NCBI GenBank assembly: GCA_017311185.1
Contig: JAESUZ010003090.1
Span: forward strand, 591,323 to 655,322
DNA: 64,000 nucleotides
Reading direction: 5' to 3'
Source: Proteles cristata cristata
Taxonomy: Eukaryota > Chordata > Mammalia > Carnivora > Hyaenidae
Below, piece after piece: positions 63,637 to 64,000 of this stretch (within the stretch, counting starts at the first letter, position 1; each line of letters begins with the position of its first letter). Below the pieces are notes generated by a model. The model had not been told where the DNA came from and searched no databases. It saw only the letters and a list, made by a program, of their open reading frames with translations. Position numbers and translations under genes: made by a program.

Positions 63637-63912
63637 GGCAGAGAAAGACAAATATCATATGTGTGCACGTATAGGAGGATTAGGAGGAACTTAACAGAGG
63701 ACCAAGGGGGAGAAGAAGGGCGGAAATGGTGGGGGAAAGGGAGAGAGGCAAACCATGAGAGACTCTTGAATGCTGACAAAAACTGAGGACTGGTGGATGT
63801 TGGGGGGAGGAGGGGTGGGCATGGAGGAGGACATTTGTGGGGATGAGCACTGGGTGTTATGTGGAAACTAATCTGACAATAAACTATTTGTTAAAAAAAA
63901 AAAAAAAAGAAA
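63637..63912 (+). mobile_element. 5'-truncated L1 3' end, young
   Basis: Forward L1 end: GGCAGAGAAAGACAAATATCATATG, 3' UTR with GCATGGAGGAGGACATTTGTGG, end TCTGACAATAAACTATTTGTTAAA and an A tract. Target duplication GAAAGAGCCCTGACC at 63622-63636 and 63913-63927 (perfect 15 bases). Confidence 0.95.
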
Positions 63913-64000
63913 GAAAGAGCCCTGACCCTAATATACACATCAGACCATTCAGTTGCTCTGCTATGGTTCCTGCATCACCAGCATGTTGTTTATTCCACCT

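Noticed and set aside
1..64000. Previously undescribed biological system
   Set aside because: Nothing in the window goes beyond a known mammalian gene plus retrotransposon structures; the L1 palindrome and intronic polyadenylation ideas are the most unusual signals.

Overview
This is 64 kb of mammalian nuclear DNA from a cat-like carnivore (Feliformia, most likely Felidae). The evidence is the repeats. At least twelve tRNA-Lys-derived CAN-SINEs of the type beginning GGGGCGCCTGGGTGGCT and ending CTCTCTCTC + AAATAAATAAA lie here, several with nearly perfect target-site duplications. Many copies of a carnivore L1 whose 3' end reads CAACTTGACAATAAACTATT are also present. There is no bacterial or viral gene organisation.

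One protein-coding gene covers almost the whole window on the minus strand: IRAG1 (older name MRVI1), the inositol 1,4,5-trisphosphate receptor-associated cGMP-kinase substrate. I could place 17 consecutive coding exons between 62227 and 5773. Every junction has an AG acceptor and a GT donor, every junction keeps the reading frame, and together they encode 779 residues and the stop codon. The 5' exons (N-terminal region, promoter) lie beyond position 64000. Position 5772 downward is the 3' UTR and then probably intergenic sequence.

In transcript order the exons encode: a basic/charged segment that is the likely cGMP-kinase I-beta docking region (62.2 kb); Ser/Pro-rich linkers (61.5-60.3 kb); a large 618-bp exon (59.2-58.6 kb); a block of short to mid-sized exons (56.7-34.9 kb) that ends in coiled-coil segments; two small exons with Arg-rich kinase motifs (29.3 and 28.7 kb); an acidic segment (12.5-10.9 kb); and a last exon with a single C-terminal membrane anchor (6.0-5.8 kb). 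This is the layout of a tail-anchored ER protein that links cGMP kinase to the IP3 receptor in smooth muscle and platelets.

The introns are filled with repeats. The densest cluster is in the 13.9-kb intron at 12.5-26.4 kb: an ancient 1.4-kb repeat, two SINEs, then a rearranged L1 complex (16.3-21.7 kb). That complex holds out-of-order L1 pieces, a nested SINE, and a 0.67-kb-arm inverted repeat made of two L1 3' ends. Other intronic items are two copies of one Tigger-like MITE, an old 1.7-kb L1 with two SINEs inside it, a MER5-like element, MIR and L2 relics and several microsatellites. I found no CRISPR, rRNA, functional tRNA, or second cellular gene.
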